DNA of 12,500 nucleotides, taken from Deinococcus taeanensis. GTDB lineage: Bacteria > Deinococcota > Deinococci > Deinococcales > Deinococcaceae. The DNA is taken from assembly GCF_020229735.1 (NCBI RefSeq), contig NZ_CP083455.1:2800001-2812500 (forward strand), written 5' to 3'. A model generated the notes under the pieces. That model ran no database searches. It had not been told where the DNA came from and saw nothing but the letters and a program-made list of their open reading frames with translations. The number at the start of each line of letters is the position of its first letter. The stretch's first letter is position 1. Positions 1 through 6,643 of this stretch are shown here, one piece after another. The translations under genes were made by a program, and so were the position numbers.

Positions 1-234
1 GGTCCGGCCGGTGAAGCGGCCCATCAGGTCGTAGAGGAGGAGGCCATCGGCCACGGTGAGGGGAAGGCCGCCCTGCTGGCCGTCGCGGTGGGTGGTTTCT
101 GTGGTCCAGGCCTGTGCAGGGAGGGTGGCCGGTCGTTCGTCGGGGTGCCACAGCACCTGCGGGAAGGCGTCAGGTGGAAAGACCTCCGGGTAGAGGTTGG
201 GTGCCGGGGCGTCGGGGACAGGTGTGAGGGTCAT
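1..234 (-). CDS. HMGL-family acyl-CoA condensing enzyme (isopropylmalate/homocitrate synthase-like), N-terminal part only
   Basis: Seventy-eight codons are visible; the gene runs off the left edge with its 5' end inside the window. The motif TTHRDGQQGG at residues 47-56 is the signature start of the HMGL-like TIM barrel, seen as TLRDGEQ in LeuA and as TTFRDGQQ in less characterised relatives. In the family its Arg is catalytic and its Asp binds the divalent metal. The following LYDLMGRFTG fits the first barrel helix. The family performs aldol or Claisen chemistry between an acyl-CoA and an oxo-acid. The substrate cannot be told from this fragment, and the segment before the barrel (about 45 residues) is longer than in LeuA. 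ATG at 234 is chosen because a TANNNT box lies 6 nt upstream and no other start is near. It is divergent from the HTH-citrate synthase, which catalyses related chemistry, across a shared palindrome. Confidence 0.75.
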   Translation of the reverse strand, partial: MTLTPVPDAPAPNLYPEVFPPDAFPQVLWHPDERPATLPAQAWTTETTHRDGQQGGLPLTVADGLLLYDLMGRFTGRT

Positions 235-270
235 GGAAGCACGCTAAGCTTCGACTCTCAATGTCGTCAA
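235..270 (-). promoter_or_regulatory. Leaderless promoter of the HMGL-family gene
   Basis: On the minus strand a TTGACG box (265-270) is followed after 18 nt by TAGCGT (241-246), which ends 6 nt before the ATG. No Shine-Dalgarno sequence fits in that space, so transcription probably starts at or next to the start codon. This is one of the few promoters in the window with a recognisable -35 box. Confidence 0.6.
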
Positions 271-272
271 TC

Positions 273-288
273 TTGATTCCGGAATCAA
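273..288. promoter_or_regulatory. Perfect 16-bp palindrome, candidate operator of the HTH-citrate synthase
   Basis: TTGATTCCGGAATCAA is identical to its own reverse complement. It lies in the 69-bp gap between two divergent starts, just upstream of the -35 box of the leftward promoter. It ends 3 nt before the -10 box of the rightward promoter, so it falls inside that promoter's spacer. MerR-type regulators often bind dyads between -35 and -10, and the rightward gene encodes a MerR-like HTH. The palindrome is seen directly; its binding partner is inferred. Confidence 0.65.
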
Positions 289-291
289 TGT

Positions 292-303
292 TAGCCTGGG
301 GTG
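292..303 (+). promoter_or_regulatory. Leaderless -10 box of the HTH-citrate synthase gene
   Basis: TAGCCT at 292-297 ends 6 nt before ATG 304, the same geometry as the opposing promoter. No good -35 box is visible, which is compatible with an activator-dependent promoter. The spacing favours ATG 304 over the adjacent GTG at 301. Confidence 0.55.
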
Positions 304-1491
304 ATGACCGTCCCCCTTACCACCACCCAGGCCTGCGAGCAGTTGGGAGTGAAGCCCGCCACGCTGTACGCCTACGTGTCCCGCGGTCTTGTCCGCAGCG
401 TCCCCGGCCCGCCGGGAACGCGGGAACGCCGCTACCACGCGCAGGATATTGAGGCTCTGCGCGAGCGGCAGGCCACCCGCCGGGATCCTCAGGGCGCGGT
501 GCAGGGCAGCCTGGACTGGGGCCCCCCGATCCTCGACAGCGCCCTGACCCGGATTGCGGACGGCGCACTCGCCTACCGTGGACAGGAGGTTACGGCATTA
601 GCCGTCAGGTCCAGTGTGGAGGAGGTGGCGGCTCTCCTGTGGACCGGTGACCCTGGTGGAGCGCCGCCTCTGCCCCTGCGCGCGCGCCTGAACCTGGGGC
701 GACAGCCGCGTGCGGACGGGCCTCTGGAAGCCCTGGCGTACGCGCTGACCTACGCCGGGGCCCACGACGCGGCCACACTCGACACCCGCGAGGGAACGCT
801 GCCGCGGCAGGCTGCGCGGGTCCTGAACCTTCTGTATGCCACCGTGGAGCGTCACGCCGGACAGGTGCCCGCGCCGGATCTACCTCTGCACGCGCGGCTG
901 GCCCGCGCCTGGGGTCAGCCGGACAGTGCGGACCTGCTGCGCCGCGCCCTGATCCTGCTGGCCGATCATGAACTGAACGTCAGTGCCTTCGCGGCCCGCG
1001 TGACCGCCAGCAGCGGCGCGAACCTGGCGCACAGCACCCTCGCCGCCCTGAGCGCGTTGCAGGGGCCACGGCACGGCCTGAGTGCCCTCAGCGCCCATGA
1101 TCTGCTGCGCACCGCCCGGGACGGCGACCCCCGCGGAGCGCTGGCGGGCGCGGCCCGCCGGGTCGGCCACGTGCCGGGCTTCGGGCACCGCCTGTACCCG
1201 AACGGCGACCCGCGCGCCGCCGCCCTGCTCACAGCGCTGCAGCGCACCTGGCCGGAGCACGCCGCCGTGCAGGCCACCCGGGCAGTCGTGCAGTCGCAGC
1301 AGGAGGAGACCGGCGAGCAGCCGAACGTGGACCTGGCCCTGGCCGCGCTGACCCTCACGCTGAACCGCCCGGCGGAGGACGTAGTGACGCTGTTCGCCGT
1401 GGCCCGGACGGCTGGCTGGCTGGCGCACGCGCTGGAGACGCGCCTGAGTGGGCAGTTCATCCGGCCCCGGGCGAGGTATGTCGGTCCCTGA
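304..1491 (+). CDS. Citrate synthase-family enzyme with N-terminal MerR-like helix-turn-helix domain
   Basis: The protein has 395 residues. Residues 5-60 form a MerR/HTH_17-type domain: TTTQACEQLGVKPATLYAYV is the HTH, followed by a wing ending RRYHAQDIEALR. Residues from about 68 to the end are a citrate synthase fold. The usual catalytic positions are kept: ADHELN (His222), GPRHG (His257), PGFGHRLYPNGDPR (His295, Arg304) and PNVD (Asp343), with AVARTAGW (Arg368) as an oxaloacetate-binding arginine. It therefore probably condenses an acyl-CoA with oxaloacetate or another oxo-acid, while the extra domain suggests DNA binding. It may be a citrate or 2-methylcitrate synthase; the sequence does not decide. 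Start ATG 304 is set by the TANNNT box. It lies divergent to an HMGL-family enzyme across a perfect palindrome. The fold and domain are confident; the regulatory role is inferred. Confidence 0.88.
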   Translation: MTVPLTTTQACEQLGVKPATLYAYVSRGLVRSVPGPPGTRERRYHAQDIEALRERQATRRDPQGAVQGSLDWGPPILDSALTRIADGALAYRGQEVTALAVRSSVEEVAALLWTGDPGGAPPLPLRARLNLGRQPRADGPLEALAYALTYAGAHDAATLDTREGTLPRQAARVLNLLYATVERHAGQVPAPDLPLHARLARAWGQPDSADLLRRALILLADHELNVSAFAARVTASSGANLAHSTLAALSALQGPRHGLSALSAHDLLRTARDGDPRGALAGAARRVGHVPGFGHRLYPNGDPRAAALLTALQRTWPEHAAVQATRAVVQSQQEETGEQPNVDLALAALTLTLNRPAEDVVTLFAVARTAGWLAHALETRLSGQFIRPRARYVGP

Positions 1492-1500
1492 ACCAGAGCG

Positions 1501-1527
1501 CGCCTGACCGGATCACACGGTCAGGTG
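1501..1527. terminator. Hairpin between convergent citrate synthase and MFS genes
   Basis: CCTGACCG (1503-1510) and CGGTCAGG (1518-1525) form a perfect 8-bp stem with a 7-nt loop, extendable by one G-U and one C-G pair. It lies between two convergent stop codons, 58 bp apart, and could serve both strands. No T-tract follows, so intrinsic termination is not certain. Confidence 0.5.
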
Positions 1528-1549
1528 CACACTGGCAGGGCCGACCGCG

Positions 1550-2725
1550 TCAGGCGGCGGGTTGGGCGGGCATCCGGGTGCGGATGAGGGCAAACGCCCG
1601 GCCGCCCAGGACCGCGACCAGCGCGGCTGATACCAGGGCAAGGCCCAGCGCGGCCGGCAGGCCCACGTGCTCCGCCACAAAGCCGATTACGGGCGGACCC
1701 AGCAGAAATCCGCCGTAACCGATGGTGGCCACCTGGGCAATGCCGCGCCCGGCCAGGGCGTGCCCGGCCACGCCGTACATCACGGGGACAACGTTGCTCA
1801 GGCCCAGTCCGGACAGAGCGAACCCAGCCGCAGCCAGGAGGGGCATGCGGGTCAGCAGGGCCAGGCCCAGCCCCAGCGCGGTAAGCAGCGCGCCGGCCCG
1901 CACGATGGTTTCGTCACCCAGGCGGGTGCGCAGCCGGTCGCCAAACCAGCGGCCCAGGGTCATGGTGGTGACGAAGGCGGCGTAGCCCAGCGTGGCGGCG
2001 CCGCCGGGGGTGTCCAGCACGTCCCGGAAATACAGGGCGGCCCAGTCGTAGTTGGCGCCCTCGGCCAGCATGCCCAGGAAGCACAGCGCACCCAGCAGCG
2101 CAGCTGCGGCGCTGAGCGGCGCGCGGCGCGGCTGGCTGCCGGTTCTGGCGGTGGGGGCCGTCTGGTCGGGCAGCAGGGCCCGGCCCGCGAGGAGGCCGGT
2201 GAGGGCCGTCAGGCTGGCGATCAGCAGGGCGTGGGTGCTCATGGGCACGCGGCCCACGAGCAGGGTGCCCAGGCCGGCGCCCAGCATGCCGCCCAGGCTG
2301 AAGTACGCGTGCAGGCGGCTCATGACCGGGCGGGCCAGGCGCTGCTCGACCGTGACGCCCTGGGCGTTCATGGCGACGTCCATGCAGCCGTTCAGGGCGC
2401 CCAGCACCGCCAGGCTGAGGATCAGGGTCAGGAAGTCTGGCGCGAACAGGGGCAGCAGCAGGGCGAGCATGCACGCGACCGTGACGGTGTGCGTGACGCG
2501 GTGACTGCCGAACCGGGCGGTCCAGGCGCCGGTCAGGGGCATGGTGCAGAGGCTCCCGAGGCCCACGGCCAGCAGGGCTGTTCCGATCTGCGCCTCGCTG
2601 AGGTTCAGGTGGTCGCGGACACCGGGAATGTTCACGGCCCAGGTGGCAAACAGGGTGCCGTTGATCAGGAAGATCAGGCTGACGGCTCGGCGGGCGGACT
2701 CGGCTGGGGACCGGGGGTGGTGCAT
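1550..2725 (-). CDS. MFS transporter, YbjJ-like
   Basis: A 391-residue, highly hydrophobic protein with the length and spacing of a 12-helix major facilitator. The N-terminal TWAVNIPGVRDHLNLSEAQI and the mid-protein LAEGANYDWAALYFRDVL resemble the YbjJ branch of the superfamily. Between them, an Arg-rich cytoplasmic loop (around QTAPTARTGSQPRRAP) marks the join between the two six-helix halves. The substrate is unknown. ATG 2725 is preferred over the in-frame GTG at 2749 because GAGG (2731-2734) sits 5 nt upstream of it. This is one of only three genes here with a plausible ribosome binding site. It is divergent from a LacI-family repressor with an operator-like dyad between them, so it is probably the repressor's main target. 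Export or uptake of a sugar-like compound is inferred from that context only. Confidence 0.85.
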   Translation of the reverse strand: MHHPRSPAESARRAVSLIFLINGTLFATWAVNIPGVRDHLNLSEAQIGTALLAVGLGSLCTMPLTGAWTARFGSHRVTHTVTVACMLALLLPLFAPDFLTLILSLAVLGALNGCMDVAMNAQGVTVEQRLARPVMSRLHAYFSLGGMLGAGLGTLLVGRVPMSTHALLIASLTALTGLLAGRALLPDQTAPTARTGSQPRRAPLSAAAALLGALCFLGMLAEGANYDWAALYFRDVLDTPGGAATLGYAAFVTTMTLGRWFGDRLRTRLGDETIVRAGALLTALGLGLALLTRMPLLAAAGFALSGLGLSNVVPVMYGVAGHALAGRGIAQVATIGYGGFLLGPPVIGFVAEHVGLPAALGLALVSAALVAVLGGRAFALIRTRMPAQPAA

Positions 2726-2737
2726 GAGAACCTCGGG

Positions 2738-2743
2738 GGTATA
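2738..2743 (-). promoter_or_regulatory. Candidate -10 box of the MFS gene
   Basis: TATACC on the minus strand lies 12 nt upstream of the MFS start, leaving room for the GAGG ribosome binding site. No clear -35 box is seen. The operator-like dyad at 2749-2762 lies just upstream, where it would block polymerase. Confidence 0.35.
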
Positions 2744-2748
2744 GCGCA

Positions 2749-2762
2749 CTGAATCGTTTCAG
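2749..2762. promoter_or_regulatory. LacI-type operator candidate between MFS and repressor genes
   Basis: CTGAATCGTTTCAG is a 14-bp dyad with one mismatched pair and a central CG. The central CG and the palindromic form match typical LacI-family operators. It overlaps the position expected for the -35 element of the repressor promoter and lies just upstream of the MFS promoter. One bound repressor could control both directions. Confidence 0.6.
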
Positions 2763-2779
2763 ATTGTCTGGCGATACGC

Positions 2780-2791
2780 TACCATTTCCCC
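2780..2791 (+). promoter_or_regulatory. Leaderless -10 box of the LacI-family gene
   Basis: TACCAT (2780-2785) ends 6 nt before the ATG at 2792 and no Shine-Dalgarno sequence is present. The -35 position at 17-18 nt spacing falls within the operator-like dyad, so autorepression is plausible. Confidence 0.5.
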
Positions 2792-3910
2792 ATGCCCCCC
2801 GCCACCCCCGCACCGCCCGGGACCCGACCCCCCGGCCGCCCCACGCTGCGGGACGTGGCCCGCGCCCTGGGCGTCAGTGTCGCCACCGTCAGTAACGCCT
2901 ACAACCGCCCCGACCAGCTCAGCGAGGAGCTGCGCGAACGCATCCTGCAGACCGCCCGTGACCTGGGCTATCACGGCCCCGACCCCCTGGCCCGCAGCCT
3001 GCGCCGTGGCCGCACCGGCGTTCTCGGGGTCGTGTACGACGCGCCCCTCGAGTACGCCTTCGCGGACCCTGCCGCCGCCCTGTTTCTCGGCAGCGTCACC
3101 CGCGCCGTGCAGGACGACCACCTGAACGTCCTGCTGCTCGCCAGCCCCCACGGACCAGGCGCCGACCCCACCGGCCCCGTCCGCAGCGCCAGCGTCGACG
3201 GTTTCATCGTGTACTGCGCCGCAGAAGGCAGCGCCCTGCTGCAGGCCGTACTGGACCGGCACCTGCCCACCGTCCTCGTCGATCAGGCCCCCCATCCCGG
3301 CACGGTCACTGTGGACATCGACGACGCCGGCGGCGCCCAGCAGGCCGCCCGGCACCTGCTCGACCTCGGGCACCGCCAGATCGGCGTGCTGTGCCTGGAA
3401 CTGAACGCCACCCGCCACGCCGGACCGGTCACGCCCGCGCGCGAAGCGCAGCTGAGCTACCGCACGACCGCCGAACGCCTGCGCGGGTACCGCGCCGCCG
3501 CTGCCGCCGTGCCCGGCGCCACGCTGCACCCCACGGAAGTGGAGCAGAACACCCCACAGGAAGGCGAACGCCGCGCGCTGGACCTGCTGGCGGCCTACCC
3601 GGACCTCACGGCCCTGCTGTGCATGAGTGACGTTCTTGCCCAGGGGGCCCTGCGCGCCGCAGCGCAGCTGGGCCGCCGCGTCCCCGAGGACCTGAGCGTC
3701 ATCGGGTACGACGACCTGCCCAGCAGCAGCCCACTGAACCTCACGACGGTCTGGCAGCCCACCCCCGACAAGGGCGCCGGCGTGGGGCACGCCATCCTGG
3801 CGTTGCTGCGCGGCGAGACCCCCCCCGCCCTGACGCTGCCCACGCGGCTGATTACGCGCGGCACGACGGCGCCCCCTTCCGCCCGCTCGCTCACCCCTCC
3901 CTGCACCTGA
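2792..3910 (+). CDS. LacI-family transcriptional regulator
   Basis: The protein has 372 residues. After a Pro-rich N-terminus of about 16 residues comes the LacI HTH (TLRDVARALGVSVATVSNAY, residues 18-37), then a hinge helix (PDPLARSLRRG, about 63-73). A periplasmic-binding-protein-like effector domain fills the rest. Typical segments there are SVDGFIVY, PTVLVDQ, AARHLLDLGHRQIGVL, ALLCMSDVLAQGALRAA and VPEDLSVIGYDDLP. The last two are classic C-subdomain motifs. It should be a dimeric DNA-binding repressor released or strengthened by a small ligand, probably a sugar or nucleoside-like molecule, whose identity is not visible. Its divergent MFS gene and the dyad at 2749-2762 are the likely regulon core. 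galE lies 30 bp downstream but has its own -10 box. The start is fixed by the TANNNT box. Confidence 0.92.
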   Translation: MPPATPAPPGTRPPGRPTLRDVARALGVSVATVSNAYNRPDQLSEELRERILQTARDLGYHGPDPLARSLRRGRTGVLGVVYDAPLEYAFADPAAALFLGSVTRAVQDDHLNVLLLASPHGPGADPTGPVRSASVDGFIVYCAAEGSALLQAVLDRHLPTVLVDQAPHPGTVTVDIDDAGGAQQAARHLLDLGHRQIGVLCLELNATRHAGPVTPAREAQLSYRTTAERLRGYRAAAAAVPGATLHPTEVEQNTPQEGERRALDLLAAYPDLTALLCMSDVLAQGALRAAAQLGRRVPEDLSVIGYDDLPSSSPLNLTTVWQPTPDKGAGVGHAILALLRGETPPALTLPTRLITRGTTAPPSARSLTPPCT

Positions 3911-3927
3911 CCCGGCGCCCCGTGCCT

Positions 3928-3940
3928 TACCCTGAAACGC
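3928..3940 (+). promoter_or_regulatory. Leaderless -10 box of galE
   Basis: TACCCT (3928-3933) ends 7 nt before the galE ATG in the 30-bp gap after the repressor stop codon. galE can therefore be transcribed on its own as well as by read-through from the repressor gene. Confidence 0.45.
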
Positions 3941-4933
3941 ATGAAGATTCTGGTGGTGGGCGGGGCAGGGTACATCGGTTCTCACACCGTGCGGCAGTTG
4001 CGCCGCAGCGGGCACGACGTGGTGGTTTTCGACAACCTGTCCAGCGGCCACGCCGAGGCGCTCCCGGGGGACGTCCAGCTCGTCCGCGCGGACCTGCTCG
4101 ATGACGGGGCCGTGCGCACCGCGCTGCACGCTCACCAGCCGGACGCCGTCATTCACTTTGCCGCCCTGATCGAGGTCGGCGAGAGCATGCGCGCCCCGGC
4201 CCGCTATTACCGCAACAACGTCGTGGGCAGCCTGAATCTCCTGCAGGCCATCGTCGACACCCGGAAGATCCCCGTGGTGTTCAGCTCCACGGCCGCCGTG
4301 TACGGCACCACCGACCTCGTGCCCATCCCCGAGACGGCCACCATGCAACCCGAAAGTGTGTACGGCGAGACGAAACTCATGACCGAACGTATGATTCACG
4401 CGTTCCATACCGGGCACGGCCTGCCCTACACCATCCTGCGGTACTTCAACGTGTGCGGCGCCGCCCCCGAAGGCGACATTGGCGAAGCGCACGCCAGCAA
4501 ATCCCACCTGATTGAACTGGCTGCCCTGACCGCCCTGGGCCAGCGGGAGAAGATGTTCATCTTCGGCGACGACTACCCCACCCCCGACGGCACCTGCATC
4601 CGGGATTACGTGCACGTGCAGGACCTCGCCGACGCGCACGTCCTGGCTGTTGAAGCCCTGCTCAGGGGCGAGCGGGCCGACGGCACCTTCAACGTGGGTC
4701 TGGGCCACGGTTTCAGCGTCAAGGAGGTACTGGACACCGTGGACGAGGTGGTCGGTACGCCCCTGAACCGCGAACTCGCCCCCCGGCGCGCCGGCGACCC
4801 CCCCCGGCTCGTGGCCGACGCCACCCGCATCCGGGAGGAACTGGGGTTCAAGCCGAACTTCACGGACCTGCGCGACATCGTGCAGAGCGCCTGGAACTGG
4901 CACCGCACCCACCCACACGACTTCAAACGGTGA
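3941..4933 (+). CDS. galE: UDP-glucose 4-epimerase
   Basis: A 330-residue extended SDR enzyme, matching the family's usual length. It interconverts UDP-glucose and UDP-galactose in the cytoplasm using bound NAD, feeding the Leloir pathway and supplying UDP-galactose for cell-surface glycans. The Rossmann motif GGAGYIG is at residues 7-13, followed by DNLSSG at 31-36. The catalytic set is SST (115-117), Tyr141 and Lys145 in SVYGETK. The GalE signatures RYFNVCGA, GDDYPTPDGTCIRDYVHVQDLADAH and FNVGLGHGFSVKEV are all present. Epimerisation of the N-acetyl forms as well cannot be excluded. It follows the LacI-family gene by 30 bp on the same strand, which suggests a link to sugar metabolism, though the -10 box at 3928 allows separate expression. 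Confidence 0.95.
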   Translation: MKILVVGGAGYIGSHTVRQLRRSGHDVVVFDNLSSGHAEALPGDVQLVRADLLDDGAVRTALHAHQPDAVIHFAALIEVGESMRAPARYYRNNVVGSLNLLQAIVDTRKIPVVFSSTAAVYGTTDLVPIPETATMQPESVYGETKLMTERMIHAFHTGHGLPYTILRYFNVCGAAPEGDIGEAHASKSHLIELAALTALGQREKMFIFGDDYPTPDGTCIRDYVHVQDLADAHVLAVEALLRGERADGTFNVGLGHGFSVKEVLDTVDEVVGTPLNRELAPRRAGDPPRLVADATRIREELGFKPNFTDLRDIVQSAWNWHRTHPHDFKR

Positions 4934-5182
4934 CCCAGACCCAGGGCGGCGTTTGTGGAGCACAGCCATGGCGCGCCCGGCCGCCCGGCCCGGCTGAAGG
5001 TTCAGCCGGCCTGGTCAGACCCGCATAGCGGTTCCCTCAGGAGCACGCCGCGCAGGTGCGAGCACAGGCTGTCGCCAGGGCGCACCGTGCCCCGTCAGGT
5101 GCATGCTGGAACTCCCGGGTTTATGAACAGCTCCTCACCTCAGTGCGCCACCTCGCGCAGGGCAGGTGGGGCTGACATGCCG
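4934..5182. other. Intergenic region after galE with a hairpin
   Basis: About 250 bp without a convincing gene. CCGGCTGAA (4990-4998) and TTCAGCCGG (5001-5009) form a 9-bp perfect stem with a 2-nt gap, some 57 nt after the galE stop codon. It may act as a terminator, but no T-tract follows. Nothing else was recognised until the -10 box of the M20 gene. Confidence 0.4.
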
Positions 5183-5194
5183 TAGGCTGCCGGC
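5183..5194 (+). promoter_or_regulatory. Leaderless -10 box of the M20 peptidase gene
   Basis: TAGGCT (5183-5188) ends 6 nt before the ATG at 5195 with no Shine-Dalgarno sequence, which fixes the start. No clear -35 box was seen. Confidence 0.5.
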
Positions 5195-6553
5195 ATGACC
5201 CTCAATCCCACCGCTGACCTCAGCGCGCACGTCCAGCGTGGCCTGGATGATCTCAAAGCCCTCGTTGCCCTTCAGAGCGTGTCTGCGCAGGGGCGCATGC
5301 TGGGCGAAACAGCCGCTGCCGTCACGGCCCTGCTGGAGGCCGAGGGCTTCACGGTTCGTGCCTTCCCTGGTCAGGTCGCTCCGGTCCTGGTCGCCGAGGC
5401 GGGCGAGGGTCCCTTCACGCTGCTGATCTACAACCACTACGACGTGCAGCCGGAAGATCCCGTGGACCTCTGGGCCACGCCGCCCTTCGAGCTGACGGAG
5501 CGTGACGGCCGCCTGTACGGACGCGGTGCCAGCGACGACAAGGGCGAATTCATCTCCCGCCTGGCTGGCCTGCGCGTCCTGAAGGAGCAGCGGGGCGGGC
5601 GCCTGCCCCTGCGCGTCAAATGGCTGATTGAGGGGGAAGAGGAGGTCGGCAGTCCGAGCCTGGAAGCGTTTATTGCCGGGCACGCCGCTGAGCTGAGCGC
5701 CGACGGCGTGTGGTGGGAGTTCGGAAGTATCACGCCGGAGGGCCGCCCGGTGCTGTACGCCGGGCTCAAAGGCATCGTGTGCCTGGAACTGCGTTGCCGC
5801 GTGGCGGCCAGCGACCTGCATTCCTCAAACGGTGCCGTGGTGGACAACCCGCTGTGGCGCCTCGCGGCAGCGGTCGCTTCGCTGCGCGGTCCGGATGGCA
5901 CCGTCCTGATCCCCGGTTTCCATGACGACGTGCGCCCCTCCAGCGCTGCGGATCAGGCGGCCATCGAGGCGCTTCCCGGTCAGGGGGAGACGCTGCGCGA
6001 GACGTACGAGGTCACCCGGCCCCTGGGTGACCCGGGTGAGTACCACACGCGGCTGAACCTCAAGCCGGTGGTGAACGTCAACGGCTTCCACGGCGGGTAT
6101 GAAGGCGAGGGCAGCAAAACGGTCCTTCCGGCCGAAGGCATGGTGAAACTCGACTTCCGGCTCGTGCCGGATCAGGATCCTGCTCGGGTCGTGCAGCTGC
6201 TGCGCGCCCATCTGGACGCGCAGGACTTCCGTGACATCGAGATCATCGAACTGGAAAGCCATCAGCATCCTGCCCGCAGCGACCTGAACCACGCTTTCGT
6301 GCAGACGGCTGTGCGCGTGGCCGGGGCCGTGCACGGGGTGGCCCCCATCCTGAACCCCAGCAGCGGCGGCAGCGGCCCCATGTACCCGTTCATGCAGCAT
6401 GTGGGTGCGCCTGTCATTGCCCTGGGCATCGGGAATATCGGGGGGCGCGTGCACGCCCCGAACGAGAACATCCTGCGCCGTGACTTTGAGAATGGCGTGC
6501 GCTTCACCGCTGCGTTCCTCGCTGAGCTCGCCGACGGCCAGAGGAGCGCGTAG
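5195..6553 (+). CDS. M20-family metallopeptidase (dipeptidase-like)
   Basis: The protein has 452 residues, typical of M20 dipeptidases of the CNDP/DapE-like group. These are cytosolic di-zinc hydrolases that cleave dipeptides or N-acyl amino acids. The first metal/catalytic motif is NHYDVQPEDP (His81, Asp83). GRGASDDKGE (about 109-118) supplies the bridging Asp. EGEEEVGS (146-153) supplies the catalytic and metal Glu pair. The last metal His is His420 in GRVHAPNE. The lid/dimerisation domain lies between about 195 and 320 and contains NVNGFHGGYEGEGSKTVLP. The last of these segments and the C-terminal SSGGSGPMYPF are typical of bacterial dipeptidases of this type. No signal peptide is visible. 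Substrate specificity is not determined. It is convergent with the SDR gene and separated from it by a strong hairpin. Confidence 0.9.
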   Translation: MTLNPTADLSAHVQRGLDDLKALVALQSVSAQGRMLGETAAAVTALLEAEGFTVRAFPGQVAPVLVAEAGEGPFTLLIYNHYDVQPEDPVDLWATPPFELTERDGRLYGRGASDDKGEFISRLAGLRVLKEQRGGRLPLRVKWLIEGEEEVGSPSLEAFIAGHAAELSADGVWWEFGSITPEGRPVLYAGLKGIVCLELRCRVAASDLHSSNGAVVDNPLWRLAAAVASLRGPDGTVLIPGFHDDVRPSSAADQAAIEALPGQGETLRETYEVTRPLGDPGEYHTRLNLKPVVNVNGFHGGYEGEGSKTVLPAEGMVKLDFRLVPDQDPARVVQLLRAHLDAQDFRDIEIIELESHQHPARSDLNHAFVQTAVRVAGAVHGVAPILNPSSGGSGPMYPFMQHVGAPVIALGIGNIGGRVHAPNENILRRDFENGVRFTAAFLAELADGQRSA

Positions 6554-6575
6554 CGGTTGGCCTTTGACCGCACAG

Positions 6576-6624
6576 GGCCGCGGAGAGGGGAGAAGCCAGA
6601 CCGGCTCCTCCCCTCTCCGCGGCC
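6576..6624. terminator. Strong 17-bp hairpin between convergent M20 and SDR genes
   Basis: GGCCGCGGAGAGGGGAG (6576-6592) is perfectly complementary to 6608-6624. Within the 15-nt spacer, AGCC (6594-6597) pairs with GGCT (6603-6606), leaving a 5-nt loop. It lies between the convergent stop codons (6553 and 6644) and is likely a bidirectional terminator or mRNA 3' end stabiliser. No T-tract is present on either strand. Confidence 0.7.
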
Positions 6625-6643
6625 AGGCCTCAGGCAGTCCGGT

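Noticed and set aside
1667..2752. Long plus-strand open frame opposite the MFS gene
   Set aside because: Its protein is rich in Gly, Gln, Ala and His with no motif, and it mirrors the MFS gene, whose membrane protein is convincing. It is a high-GC antisense shadow.
2759..4969. 736-codon minus-strand open frame across the LacI and galE genes
   Set aside because: It covers two well-supported genes on the other strand and reads as Gly/Val/Gln-rich sequence without domains.
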